DNA of 8,803 nucleotides. It comes from Solirubrobacteraceae bacterium. Lineage in GTDB: Bacteria > Actinomycetota > Thermoleophilia > Solirubrobacterales > Solirubrobacteraceae. A program made the position numbers and the translations under genes. A model generated the notes under the pieces. That model ran no database searches. It was not told the DNA's origin and was given only the letters and a program-made list of their open reading frames with translations. Location: the NCBI GenBank assembly GCA_030043235.1, contig JASHYF010000468.1:1-8803 (forward strand), read 5' to 3'. Below are positions 1 to 6,207 of this stretch, piece after piece. The first letter of the stretch is position 1. Each line of letters starts with the position of its first letter.

Positions 1-2348
1 CCGTCGCGGCGCCGGCGAGCGGGGTCGCGATCGGTGCGCTCACCGCCGCCCGAGCGGCCGCGGCCGTTGCTACGGGCGCCGTCACGCGGGGGACGGGCGC
101 CTCCGGGTGGGTGGGCTCCGCTACCCACGCCGGCCAGCTCCTCGACGCTCTTGCCCACGATGTCCGGGTCCTCGGCCAAGCGCAGGCCGATGCGCCCGCG
201 CTCGCGGTCGACCTCGACCACGCGCACGTTCACCTCGTCGCCCTTGTTGAGCACGTCCTCGACGCTGTCCACGCGCTGGCCGGGCGAGACGTTGGAGATG
301 TGCAGGAGGCCGTCCGTCCCCTTGGCCAGCTCGATGAACGCCCCGAACGTGGTGGTCTTGACGACCTTGCCGAGGTATTCGTCGCCGACCTCCACCTCCT
401 TCATCATCATGCGGATGCGCTCGACGAGCGCGTCGCCGAGCTCGCCGTTGGCCGAGTAGATCAGCACTTGCCCGTCATCGTTGACGTCGATCTGCGACTC
501 GAACTCCTCGGAGAGTGCGCGAATCGTTTCGCCGCCCTTGCCGATCAGCAGGCCGATCTGCGAGGGGTCGATCTGGATCGTCTGGATGCGCGGAGCGAAC
601 TGCGAGAGCTGCTCGCGCGGCGAGCGGATGACCTCGGCCATCTTGCCGAGGATGAACGTGCGCGCCTCTCTCGCCTGGCCGAGCGCGTCGCGCAGGATCT
701 CGAACGTGACGCCGGCGATCTTGATGTCCATCTGCAGCGCGGTGATGCCGCGCTCGGTGCCCGCGACCTTGAAGTCCATGTCGCCGAGATGGTCCTCCAC
801 GCCGGCGATGTCGGTGAGGATGATGTAGTCCTCGCCCTCCTTGATCAGCCCCATCGCGATGCCCGCGACGGCACGCTCGATCGGCACGCCTGCATCCATC
901 AGCGACAGCGAGGAGCCGCACACGGAGGCCATCGAGGAGGAGCCGTTGGACTCGAGGATGTCGGAGACCACGCGAATCGAGTAGGGGAACTCCTCGATCG
1001 AGGGCACCATCGGCGCGAGCGCCCGCTCGGCGAGCGCGCCGTGGCCGATGTCGCGGCGTTTTACGCCGCCCATGCGCCCCGCCTCGCCGACGGAGAATGG
1101 CGGGAAGTTGTAGTGGTGCCAGTAGTACTTTTTGGTTTCCAGGCCGAGCGTGTCCAGGCGCATCTCCTCCTTGAGCGTGCCCAGCGCGGCGACGGACAGC
1201 GCCTGCGTCTGCCCGCGGGTGAAGAGCGCCGAGCCGTGGGTCCTCGGGGTGACGCCAACTTCGATCGCGATGTCGCGAATCTCGTTCTCGGCGCGGCCGT
1301 CGGGGCGCTTCTTGTGCACGGCGATGCGCTCGCGGATGATCGACTTCTCGAGCGTCTCGAAGGCGAGCTGGACGGCCGCCCGGCGCTCCTTGGCGAGGAG
1401 CAGGGTCTCTTCGGTGGCGCCCTCGGGCGCGGCGGGGGCGTGCTGCGCGAGCACCGCCTCCTGAAGGTCCGCGGTGGCGTCCTGGCGCTCGAGCTTGTCC
1501 ACCACCTGCGTGGCCTCGTCGAGCGCGGCGCCGTGAGAGGCGCGTATCGCCGCGAGGATGCCCTCGTCAACCGTGATCGCCTCGAACTGTTTCTTCGGCT
1601 TGCCGACTTTCTCGGCGAGGTCGCGCTGCAGCGCGCACAGCTTCTTGATCTCGGCGTGGGCGATGTCCAGCGCGTCGAGGATCTCCGCCTCGGGGATCTC
1701 GTTGGCGCCCGCCTCAACCATCAGGATCGCGTCCTCGGTGCCGGCGACGATCAGGTCGAGGTCGGAGGCGTTCTCCTGATCGGATCCCGCCCCGCCACCG
1801 CCCCCGGAGGGAGTGGTCAAGGCCTCCTCGGGCGGGTTGACGACGAAGTTGCCTTCGATCTTGCCGATGCGCACCGCGCCGACCGGGGAGGGCAGCGGGA
1901 TGTCGGAGACCATCAGCGCGGCCGAGGCGCCGTTCATCGAGAGGATGTCGTACGGGTGCACGTGGTCGATCGAGATCGGGATCGCCACGAGCTGGGTGTC
2001 GTAGCGCCAGTCCTTGGGGAACAGCGGGCGGATCGGGCGGTCGATCATGCGCGCGGTCAGCGTCGCCTTCTCGCCGGGACGACCCTCGCGCTTGAAGAAC
2101 GAGCCGGGGATCTTGCCGGTCGCGTACATGCGCTCCTCGACGTCGACGGTCAGCGGCATGAAGTCGGTGTCGCGAAGCGCTCCCGCGACGGCGGTGCACA
2201 GCACCATCGTGTCTCCCTGCCTGACGACGACTGCGCCAGAGGCCTGCTTTGCCATCCTGCCCGTCTCGAAGGAGATCTCGCTGACCCCACCATCCAGACG
2301 GTGCCCCCCGATCTCCACGGAGACCCGCGTAACGGCGTCACTGCTCAT
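1..2348 (-). CDS. pnp: Polyribonucleotide nucleotidyltransferase (PNPase), 3' end cut off by window edge
   Basis: PNPase degrades RNA 3'-to-5' by phosphorolysis, releasing nucleoside diphosphates, and can add tails in reverse; it works as a cytoplasmic trimer. About 782 codons are visible and the frame is still open at base 1. Order seen: first RNase PH core with the FFKREGRPGE and MIDRPIRPLF motifs (residues ~80-110), helical linker domain (~245-325), second RNase PH core (~340-560), KH domain with GKGG at 603-606, and S1 domain (~650-735). The second core keeps SSSMASVCGSS and EDHLGDMDFK; D519, D525 and K527 align with E. coli catalytic D486, D492 and K494. A glycine-rich insertion occupies residues ~178-192. 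After S1 comes an Arg/Gly/Pro-rich tail from about residue 742. The ATG at 2346-2348 is chosen because AGGAAGG lies 8 nt upstream. Antisense open frames here are shadows. Identity is very certain; only the C-terminus is missing. Confidence 0.98.
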   Translation of the reverse strand, partial: MSSDAVTRVSVEIGGHRLDGGVSEISFETGRMAKQASGAVVVRQGDTMVLCTAVAGALRDTDFMPLTVDVEERMYATGKIPGSFFKREGRPGEKATLTARMIDRPIRPLFPKDWRYDTQLVAIPISIDHVHPYDILSMNGASAALMVSDIPLPSPVGAVRIGKIEGNFVVNPPEEALTTPSGGGGGAGSDQENASDLDLIVAGTEDAILMVEAGANEIPEAEILDALDIAHAEIKKLCALQRDLAEKVGKPKKQFEAITVDEGILAAIRASHGAALDEATQVVDKLERQDATADLQEAVLAQHAPAAPEGATEETLLLAKERRAAVQLAFETLEKSIIRERIAVHKKRPDGRAENEIRDIAIEVGVTPRTHGSALFTRGQTQALSVAALGTLKEEMRLDTLGLETKKYYWHHYNFPPFSVGEAGRMGGVKRRDIGHGALAERALAPMVPSIEEFPYSIRVVSDILESNGSSSMASVCGSSLSLMDAGVPIERAVAGIAMGLIKEGEDYIILTDIAGVEDHLGDMDFKVAGTERGITALQMDIKIAGVTFEILRDALGQAREARTFILGKMAEVIRSPREQLSQFAPRIQTIQIDPSQIGLLIGKGGETIRALSEEFESQIDVNDDGQVLIYSANGELGDALVERIRMMMKEVEVGDEYLGKVVKTTTFGAFIELAKGTDGLLHISNVSPGQRVDSVEDVLNKGDEVNVRVVEVDRERGRIGLRLAEDPDIVGKSVEELAGVGSGAHPPGGARPPRDGARSNGRGRSGGGERTDRDPARRRRD

Positions 2349-2415
2349 GTTCACTGCCTTCCTGTCCCGCCCGGTCCAGTCCTCGAGGACTGTGCGCCTC
2401 GGCGGTCCGATTCAT
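2338..2415 (-). CDS. Possible 25-codon upstream ORF overlapping the pnp start
   Basis: An ATG at 2413-2415, preceded by the purine stretch GGGAAAGAGAAA, opens a 25-codon frame ending with TGA at 2338-2340, just inside pnp in a different frame. It begins MNRTAEAHS. Termination 6 nt beyond the pnp ATG would allow translational coupling. It is equally possible that this is chance: the same frame stays open far upstream as a shadow of the peroxiredoxin and rpsO genes, and there is no sign of a conserved peptide. Confidence 0.15.
   Translation of the reverse strand: MNRTAEAHSPRGLDRAGQEGSEHEQ
2357..2363 (-). promoter_or_regulatory. Shine-Dalgarno sequence of pnp
   Basis: AGGAAGG is read on the minus strand 8 nt before the pnp ATG. 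It is one of the clearest ribosome binding sites in the window and fixes the pnp start. Confidence 0.75.
2377..2392. repeat. Perfect 16-bp palindrome in pnp leader
   Basis: CAGTCCTCGAGGACTG is perfectly self-complementary. In RNA it would form a 6-bp stem with a UCGA loop, 28 nt upstream of the pnp start codon and just before the ribosome binding site. It could be a dyad operator for a dimeric protein, or a small leader hairpin. Confidence 0.6.
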
Positions 2416-2509
2416 TTTCTCTTTCCCGAACGAAGGCAGCTTAGCGGACAGTGGCGCGGCGGCCGGCCAGCGCCGGCGCGTGCGAGACGGCAACGCGGTG
2501 AGATCGCCC

Positions 2510-2974
2510 TCAGACGGCGGCCGCGGCCAGGCCCCCGCGCAGCAGCTCGGCGCTCGGCAGTTCGCCCGGCGAGGGCGCCTCGTAGCTCCAGCGCACGACT
2601 GCGTCTGGGCCGGTGATGACGAGCGCACGCTGGGGAAAGCCGCCCGGGTGAAGCACGCCGAAGGCGGCGCAGGCAGCGCCCTTCGGCTCGAAGTCCGACA
2701 GCTGCTCGGAGCCGACGCCGAGCTTGTCCTTGAACGCGCTCTGCGCCCAGGTGGAGTCGCAGGAGACGCCGTAGAGCGCGTCGCCGCGCTGCTCGAGCTC
2801 GCGGCGCACGTCCTCGTAGAGCTGCAGCTGGTCGGTGCACACGGGGCTGAAGGCGAACGGATAGAACACCAGCACGCTGGTGCGGCCCTGCAGGTCCTGC
2901 TCGGTGAAGCTCCCGCCGTCGGCGCGCGCGAGCTTGAAGCTCGGCGCGGGGGTGCCTGGTGAGGCCACGGCCAT
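2510..2974 (-). CDS. Peroxiredoxin, AhpE/BCP-like thiol peroxidase
   Basis: This 154-residue protein is a cytosolic thiol peroxidase of the thioredoxin-fold AhpC/TSA superfamily, expected to reduce hydrogen peroxide or organic hydroperoxides at a reactive cysteine. The peroxidatic site is PFAFSPVC, with P39, S43 and C46; serine replaces the more usual threonine of the PxxxTxxC motif, a substitution known in the superfamily. The active-site arginine is probably R116 (GFPQRALVI). The SDFEPKGAACAAFGVL stretch matches the SDFWPHGAV region of actinobacterial AhpE proteins. C72 (GVSCDS) and C102 could be resolving cysteines, so one-cysteine versus two-cysteine mechanism cannot be decided. No signal peptide is seen. 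The ATG lies 4 nt after the rpsO stop with no clear Shine-Dalgarno, suggesting translational coupling to rpsO. Its position between rpsO and pnp is unusual. Family is confident, subfamily less so. Confidence 0.92.
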   Translation of the reverse strand: MAVASPGTPAPSFKLARADGGSFTEQDLQGRTSVLVFYPFAFSPVCTDQLQLYEDVRRELEQRGDALYGVSCDSTWAQSAFKDKLGVGSEQLSDFEPKGAACAAFGVLHPGGFPQRALVITGPDAVVRWSYEAPSPGELPSAELLRGGLAAAAV

Positions 2975-2978
2975 CGCG

Positions 2979-3251
2979 CTACTTGCGCAGGCCGAGCTCT
3001 TTGATGAGCGCGCGGTAGCCCTCGAGGTCGTGGCGCTGCAGGTAGTCGAGGAAGCGCCGGCGACGCCCGACGAGCATCAACAGGCCGCGGCGCGAGCTGT
3101 GGTCCTTGCCCTGAGCGCGCAGATGCTCGGTGAGGTGGTTGATGCGCTCGGTGAGCAGCGCGATCTGCACCTTCGTGTTGCCCGTGTCCCGCTCGCTCGA
3201 GCCGAACTTGGCGGCGATCTCGCGCTTTCGCTCGGTGGTTATCGCGCTCAT
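2979..3251 (-). CDS. rpsO: 30S ribosomal protein S15
   Basis: S15 is a primary 16S rRNA binding protein that nucleates the platform of the 30S subunit and forms an intersubunit bridge. The 90-residue length is the standard full length. The signature stretch [10 protein letters not shown], then [29 protein letters not shown] and the terminal LIKELGLRK are all present. H43, D50 and S53 correspond to the rRNA-contacting His41, Asp48 and Ser51 of Thermus S15. The usual DHHSRRG reads DHSSRRG, changing a neighbouring histidine to serine, and the common STEVQ or SPEVQ reads NTKVQ. The ATG at 3249-3251 gives the expected N-terminus, but no strong Shine-Dalgarno precedes it. It follows a repeat-filled 200-nt gap after ribF and is 4 nt from the peroxiredoxin gene, so it probably shares its transcript. 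S15 often represses its own mRNA in other bacteria; no such site was identified here. Confidence 0.98.
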   Translation of the reverse strand: MSAITTERKREIAAKFGSSERDTGNTKVQIALLTERINHLTEHLRAQGKDHSSRRGLLMLVGRRRRFLDYLQRHDLEGYRALIKELGLRK

Positions 3252-3276
3252 GGCTGGAGCACCGTAGCAGACGCCC

Positions 3277-3451
3277 GGCGCGCGCCGAGCGGCTCAGGGT
3301 GATGACCATGCGCCCCGAGCGCCGCCCAGGCGGGCGCGCGCCGAGCGGCTCGGGGTGATGACCATGCGCCCCGAGCGCCGCCCAGGCGGACGCGCGCCAA
3401 GCGGCTCGGGGTGATGACCATGCGCCCCGAGCGCCGCCCAGGCGGGCGCGC
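3277..3451. repeat. Three tandem 56-bp hairpin-forming repeats between ribF and rpsO
   Basis: Copies lie at 3281-3336, 3337-3392 and 3393-3448, with identity extending a few bases on either side. They are identical except for three single-base changes (A at 3296, 3390 and 3399). The array abuts the ribF stop codon at 3452 and fills most of the ribF-rpsO gap. On the minus strand each unit can pair CUCGGGG with CCCCGAG around a 13-nt loop containing AUG. The stem extends past a 2-nt CG bulge by pairing CUGGGCGG with CCGCUCGG. The 56-bp period is not a multiple of three, so this is not a repeated protein segment. There are no T-runs as in standard terminators, and no spacers as in CRISPR. Role unknown: transcript processing or attenuation, or a REP-like intergenic repeat family, are possibilities. 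Confidence 0.95.
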
Positions 3452-4372
3452 TCACGCGGCGCCGGCGACACCCCGTTCGGGGCGCGCGGCGATCTCGCGC
3501 GTGCGCTGCACGTCGCGGTGCATCTGCTCGACGAGCGCGTCGGCGCTGTCGAAGCGCCGCTCGCCGCGCAGGCGCGCGAGGAAGTCCAGACGCAGAGGCT
3601 GGTCGTAGAGGTCGCCGTGGAAGTCCAGCACGTAGGCCTCGATCAGCTCTCCCCTGCCGGTGTCGAAGGTGGGGCGCACGCCGATGCTGACGGCGGCGGG
3701 CAGCGGGCGGGCGAACGCCGCGGGGCTGCTGGCGAGGCACGCGTAGACGCCGTGACCGGGGCATGCGAGCGCCTCGTCGGGCACGAGGTTGGCGGTGGGG
3801 AAGCCGAGCTCGCGCCCGCGCTCGTCGCCGTAGGCGACCAGTCCCTGCAGCTGGAAGGGGGCGCCCAGCAGCCGGTCGGCCTCGGCGACCTCGCCGGCGA
3901 GCAGCAGGCCGCGGATGTGGCTGGAGGACACGACCTCGCCGTCGATCTCGAGCAGCGGGTGCACGACGGTCCTGAAGCGGGTGTCGGCCGACAGCAGCGC
4001 GGGGTCGCCCTGCGCGCGGTGGCCGAAGCGGAAGTTCTCCCCCACCGCCACCTGGCGAGCGCCGAGCGCGCCGACGAGCACGTCGTCGATGAACTCCTGT
4101 GCGCAGCGCCTGGCGAACTCGGCGTCGAAGGGGATCACGATCAGCTCGGCGACGCCGAGCGATGCGATCAGCTCGGCCTTGCGCGCGAGCGTGGTGAGCA
4201 GCTTGGGCGTGTGCTGGGGGGCGACCACGGACACGGGGTGCGGCTCGAACGTGAGCACGCTGTCGGCGCCGGCGATGACCTCGCGATGACCGAGGTGCAC
4301 GCCGTCGAAGGTGCCGACCGCGACGCTGCGCGCCCTCGCGCGCTCCACGTCGGGCAGGCTGGTGACCTTCAC
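3452..4372 (-). CDS. ribF: Bifunctional riboflavin kinase / FMN adenylyltransferase (FAD synthetase)
   Basis: RibF phosphorylates riboflavin to FMN and adenylates FMN to FAD in the cytoplasm. The 306 residues show the N-terminal nucleotidyltransferase domain with GTFDGVHLGH (20-29), TFEPHP (41-46), GENFRFGHRAQGD (111-123) and SSSHIRGLL (149-157). The C-terminal riboflavin kinase domain has GFPTANL (190-196) and YDQPLRLDFLARLRGERRF near the end. Between GHREVI and TFEPHP only a handful of residues remain, where most RibF proteins have a longer helix (GH..LI....A.E.G...VVLTFEPHP), a deletion of about ten residues. The start is GTG at 4370-4372; MKVTSLPDVE matches the usual N-terminus, although no strong Shine-Dalgarno is visible. 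It lies 11 nt after truB, implying co-transcription. The stop codon touches the 56-bp repeat array. Identity is certain. Confidence 0.97.
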   Translation of the reverse strand: MKVTSLPDVERARARSVAVGTFDGVHLGHREVIAGADSVLTFEPHPVSVVAPQHTPKLLTTLARKAELIASLGVAELIVIPFDAEFARRCAQEFIDDVLVGALGARQVAVGENFRFGHRAQGDPALLSADTRFRTVVHPLLEIDGEVVSSSHIRGLLLAGEVAEADRLLGAPFQLQGLVAYGDERGRELGFPTANLVPDEALACPGHGVYACLASSPAAFARPLPAAVSIGVRPTFDTGRGELIEAYVLDFHGDLYDQPLRLDFLARLRGERRFDSADALVEQMHRDVQRTREIAARPERGVAGAA

Positions 4373-4383
4373 GGCCGCAAAGC

Positions 4384-5163
4384 CTATTGCGGGCGCTCGC
4401 CCGCGGCGTGCCGGGCGGCGAGCTCGATCGCCCGCTCGAGCGCGAGCAGCGGCGGTGCGCTTGCCTGCCTGCCTGCACCCTTCAGGGTGTGCCCTTCAGG
4501 GTGCCCTCCGCCACGGAGGGTGCCCGTATGGGTGCCCCGGGGAGCGCCGCGCGGCGGGGGCGGGCACGCGTCGCGCACCTCGAACGGGCCGATCGCGGTG
4601 CGCCTGAGCTCCAGGCAGTAGCCGTCGCGCAGGTCTGCGATCAGCGAGCGCACGTACGTGCCGGAGCCGCATTCGATGAGGAAGCCGGCGCGCTGGCGCC
4701 CCGGGTGCTCGGGGTCGCGCTCGCGCCACAGCTGCTCGAAGCGCCGCACCGTGACGATCCGCTCGGGCATCTCCACGCGCTCGCCGCGTCGCGCGCGCTT
4801 GTATGCGCGCTCGCCGTGGACCTTCACGGCGGAGTACGCCGGCGGACGCTGGCGCACCTCGCCGGTGGGCAGCGCCGGCGGATCGCCGGGAACTCGCCCG
4901 GTGTGGGTGATCTCGCCCTCTCGGTCCCCGGTGCTCGAGATCGCCCCGAGCTGCGCGACCGTCTCATAGCGCTTGGGCAGCGCCATGAGCGTGCTTTGTG
5001 CCTTGGTGGCACGGCCGACGAGCACGAGCAGCAGCCCGGTGGCGAATGGGTCGAGCGTGCCGGCGTGGCCGGTGCGCTCGCCGCTGAACGCGCGCCTGAC
5101 GCGCGCGACGACGTCGTGGGAGCTGATGCCGGCGGGCTTGTCGATCAGCAGGACGCCGTCCAT
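4384..5163 (-). CDS. truB: tRNA pseudouridine(55) synthase TruB, with low-complexity C-terminal region
   Basis: TruB isomerises uridine 55 in the T-loop of tRNAs to pseudouridine. The 259 residues begin with MDGVLLIDKPAGISSHDVV and contain the catalytic motif GHAGTLDPFATG, with catalytic Asp at D38. QRPPAYSAVKVHGERAY, SGTYVRSLIADL and ELRRTAIGPF follow. It is more compact than the E. coli form: the segment before QRPPAYSA is short, and so is the stretch between SGTYVRSL and LRRT. After GPFEVRDA the protein does not show a recognisable PUA domain. It instead passes through a Pro/Gly/His/Thr-rich stretch (about residues 199-235) encoded by clustered small palindromes, then a short helix-like end (LLALERAIELAARHAA). 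The ATG is 15 nt after the DHH gene stop, without a strong ribosome binding site. The catalytic core looks intact; the C-terminal end may have been altered by insertion. Confidence 0.96.
   Translation of the reverse strand: MDGVLLIDKPAGISSHDVVARVRRAFSGERTGHAGTLDPFATGLLLVLVGRATKAQSTLMALPKRYETVAQLGAISSTGDREGEITHTGRVPGDPPALPTGEVRQRPPAYSAVKVHGERAYKRARRGERVEMPERIVTVRRFEQLWRERDPEHPGRQRAGFLIECGSGTYVRSLIADLRDGYCLELRRTAIGPFEVRDACPPPPRGAPRGTHTGTLRGGGHPEGHTLKGAGRQASAPPLLALERAIELAARHAAGERPQ
4463..4476. repeat. GCCT tetranucleotide run in truB
   Basis: Three and a half copies of GCCT lie next to the palindrome cluster, near the truB 3' end. Loss or gain of one unit would shift the frame of the last 30 or so codons. 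The run is short, so slippage would be rare. Confidence 0.7.
4475..4542. repeat. Cluster of small palindromes inside the 3' part of truB
   Basis: Successive inverted repeats are packed head to tail. CACCC/GGGTG around TTCA lies at 4476-4489, and a second CCC/GGG around TTCA at 4492-4501. A perfect 7-bp CCCTCCG/CGGAGGG around CCA lies at 4504-4520, then CCC/GGG around GTAT at 4523-4532, and CCCCGGGG at 4535-4542. GGGTG recurs at 4485, 4499, 4518 and 4530. The cluster stays in frame and encodes about residues 207-230 of TruB, a stretch without family counterpart that I recognise. It resembles small palindromic elements that have spread into genes, but no second copy is visible in this window. 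Confidence 0.8.
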
Positions 5164-5178
5164 CGGCGCGGGCGCCGC

Positions 5179-6207
5179 TCAGGCGAGCGTGGTGGCGGCG
5201 GCGTGGCCTTTGGCGGACGGATGCAGCTGCGCGGCGATCGCCTCGCGCAGGAAGGCGATCAGCTCCTGCGGCTCGAGCGTGGTGGAGAAGCCGGCCGCGC
5301 GGCGGTGCCCACCGCCGCCCTGGGCGCGGGCGATGACGGACACGTCGACGTCGTCGTCGGTCGCGCGCAGGGAGATTTTCTGCTGGCCCTTGCGCTCGCC
5401 GCTCATGATCTCGCGCGCGAGCACCGCCACCTTGGTGCCTTCGAGCGCGCGCAGCTGGTCGATGATGCCCTCGGAGTAGCTCTCCTCGGCCTCCGCGCGG
5501 TCGAAGTCCTCGGCGCTGAGCGTCGCCAGCGCGAGCTCTCCGGCGTCGAAGCGCTGCACCTGCGCGAGCGCGAGCGCGAGGAGCGTGAGCTTGCCGAGCG
5601 GCAGCCCCTCGTACAGCCTGCGGTAGACGTCGGGGACGTCCACGCCCGCCTCGATCAGCTCGGCGGCCATCACGTGGGCGCGCGGCCCCGTGTTCTCGTA
5701 CATGAAGCGCCCGGTGTCGGTGACGAGCGCAACGTACAGCGCCTCGGCGATGCTCGGCGTGGGACGCACGCGGAGCCCGTGCATCAGGTCCCAGATGATC
5801 TCCGCGGTGCAGGACGCGTCGGGCACGACGTGGTTGAGCGTGCCGAAGCGCGTGTTGTCATGATGATGGTCGATGTTCAGCAGGTGCGCGCCGTCGCGCA
5901 GCACGCTCGCGGAGTTGCGGTCGATGTTGCCGCAGTCGAGGAACACGACAGTGCGCTGTGAGATGTCCGCCGGAGGCGCCTGGATCATGCCGTCGAGCGA
6001 GAAGAAGCGGTACTCGCGCGGCAGCGGCAACTCGTCGGGCGAGATGAACATGACGGAGTCCTTGCCGAGGGCGGTGAGCAGCCCCTGCATCGCCACGAGC
6101 GAGCCGAGCGCGTCGCCGTCGGGGCTCTCGTGGGCGGCCAGCACGAAGCGCTCGTCCTCGCGCAGCCGCTCGAGCACGAGCTCGCGCGTGGTGGGGCGCG
6201 CGCTCAT
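5179..6207 (-). CDS. nrnA: DHH/DHHA1 phosphoesterase, NrnA-type nanoRNase / pAp phosphatase
   Basis: NrnA-type enzymes hydrolyse 2-5 nt RNA fragments and in many species dephosphorylate 3'-phosphoadenosine 5'-phosphate; they are cytoplasmic and usually manganese-dependent. The 342 residues carry the DHH metal-site motifs in order: AAHESPDGDALGS (H26, D30, D32), FLDCGNIDR (D91), NIDHHHD (D113-H114-H115) and TDTGRF (D164). The DHHA1 substrate-binding motif GGGGHRRAAGF is near the C-terminus. Length is close to the roughly 310-340 usual for the family. The ATG at 6205-6207 overlaps the rbfA stop as ATGA, and GAGGG lies 7 nt upstream, so coupling to rbfA is likely. A DHH gene between rbfA and truB is the normal arrangement in Actinobacteria and Firmicutes. 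The family is certain; the exact balance of nanoRNase and pAp activity, and hence the symbol, is inferred. Confidence 0.93.
   Translation of the reverse strand: MSARPTTRELVLERLREDERFVLAAHESPDGDALGSLVAMQGLLTALGKDSVMFISPDELPLPREYRFFSLDGMIQAPPADISQRTVVFLDCGNIDRNSASVLRDGAHLLNIDHHHDNTRFGTLNHVVPDASCTAEIIWDLMHGLRVRPTPSIAEALYVALVTDTGRFMYENTGPRAHVMAAELIEAGVDVPDVYRRLYEGLPLGKLTLLALALAQVQRFDAGELALATLSAEDFDRAEAEESYSEGIIDQLRALEGTKVAVLAREIMSGERKGQQKISLRATDDDVDVSVIARAQGGGGHRRAAGFSTTLEPQELIAFLREAIAAQLHPSAKGHAAATTLA

Larger units (their letters stand above)
2349..2509 (-). promoter_or_regulatory. pnp leader / peroxiredoxin-pnp intergenic region
   Basis: This 161-nt gap is longer than most spacings in the cluster. 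It holds a GC-rich stretch after the peroxiredoxin stop with imperfect self-complementarity (about 2455-2480) but no T-run, so no convincing terminator. A more A-rich purine stretch (about 2414-2432) follows, then a perfect 16-bp palindrome (2377-2392) and the pnp ribosome binding site. I see no convincing -35/-10 pair. In E. coli the pnp leader is structured and is the target of autoregulation through RNase III and PNPase; whether the same happens here is inference only. Confidence 0.4.

Noticed and set aside
111..2444. 777-codon plus-strand open frame opposite pnp
   Set aside because: It lies exactly antisense to a PNPase with all family motifs; its composition (Asp/Leu/Arg/Val-rich, no recognisable domain) is the usual shadow of G/C-ending codons in a GC-rich gene.
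2455..2480. Rho-independent terminator after the peroxiredoxin gene
   Set aside because: The GC-rich inverted repeat is imperfect and no T-run follows in the direction of transcription.
3277..3451. CRISPR array
   Set aside because: The units are directly contiguous 56-bp tandem copies with no unique spacers, and no cas genes are nearby.
2338..3471. 377-codon minus-strand frame through the repeats, rpsO and peroxiredoxin genes
   Set aside because: It is out of frame with two clear genes and has no recognisable domain; only its last 25 codons were kept, as a weak upstream ORF candidate.
3518..5961. Two long plus-strand open frames (3518-4621 and 4387-5961)
   Set aside because: They run antisense to ribF, truB and the DHH gene, show no family motif, and follow from codon bias on the opposite strand.
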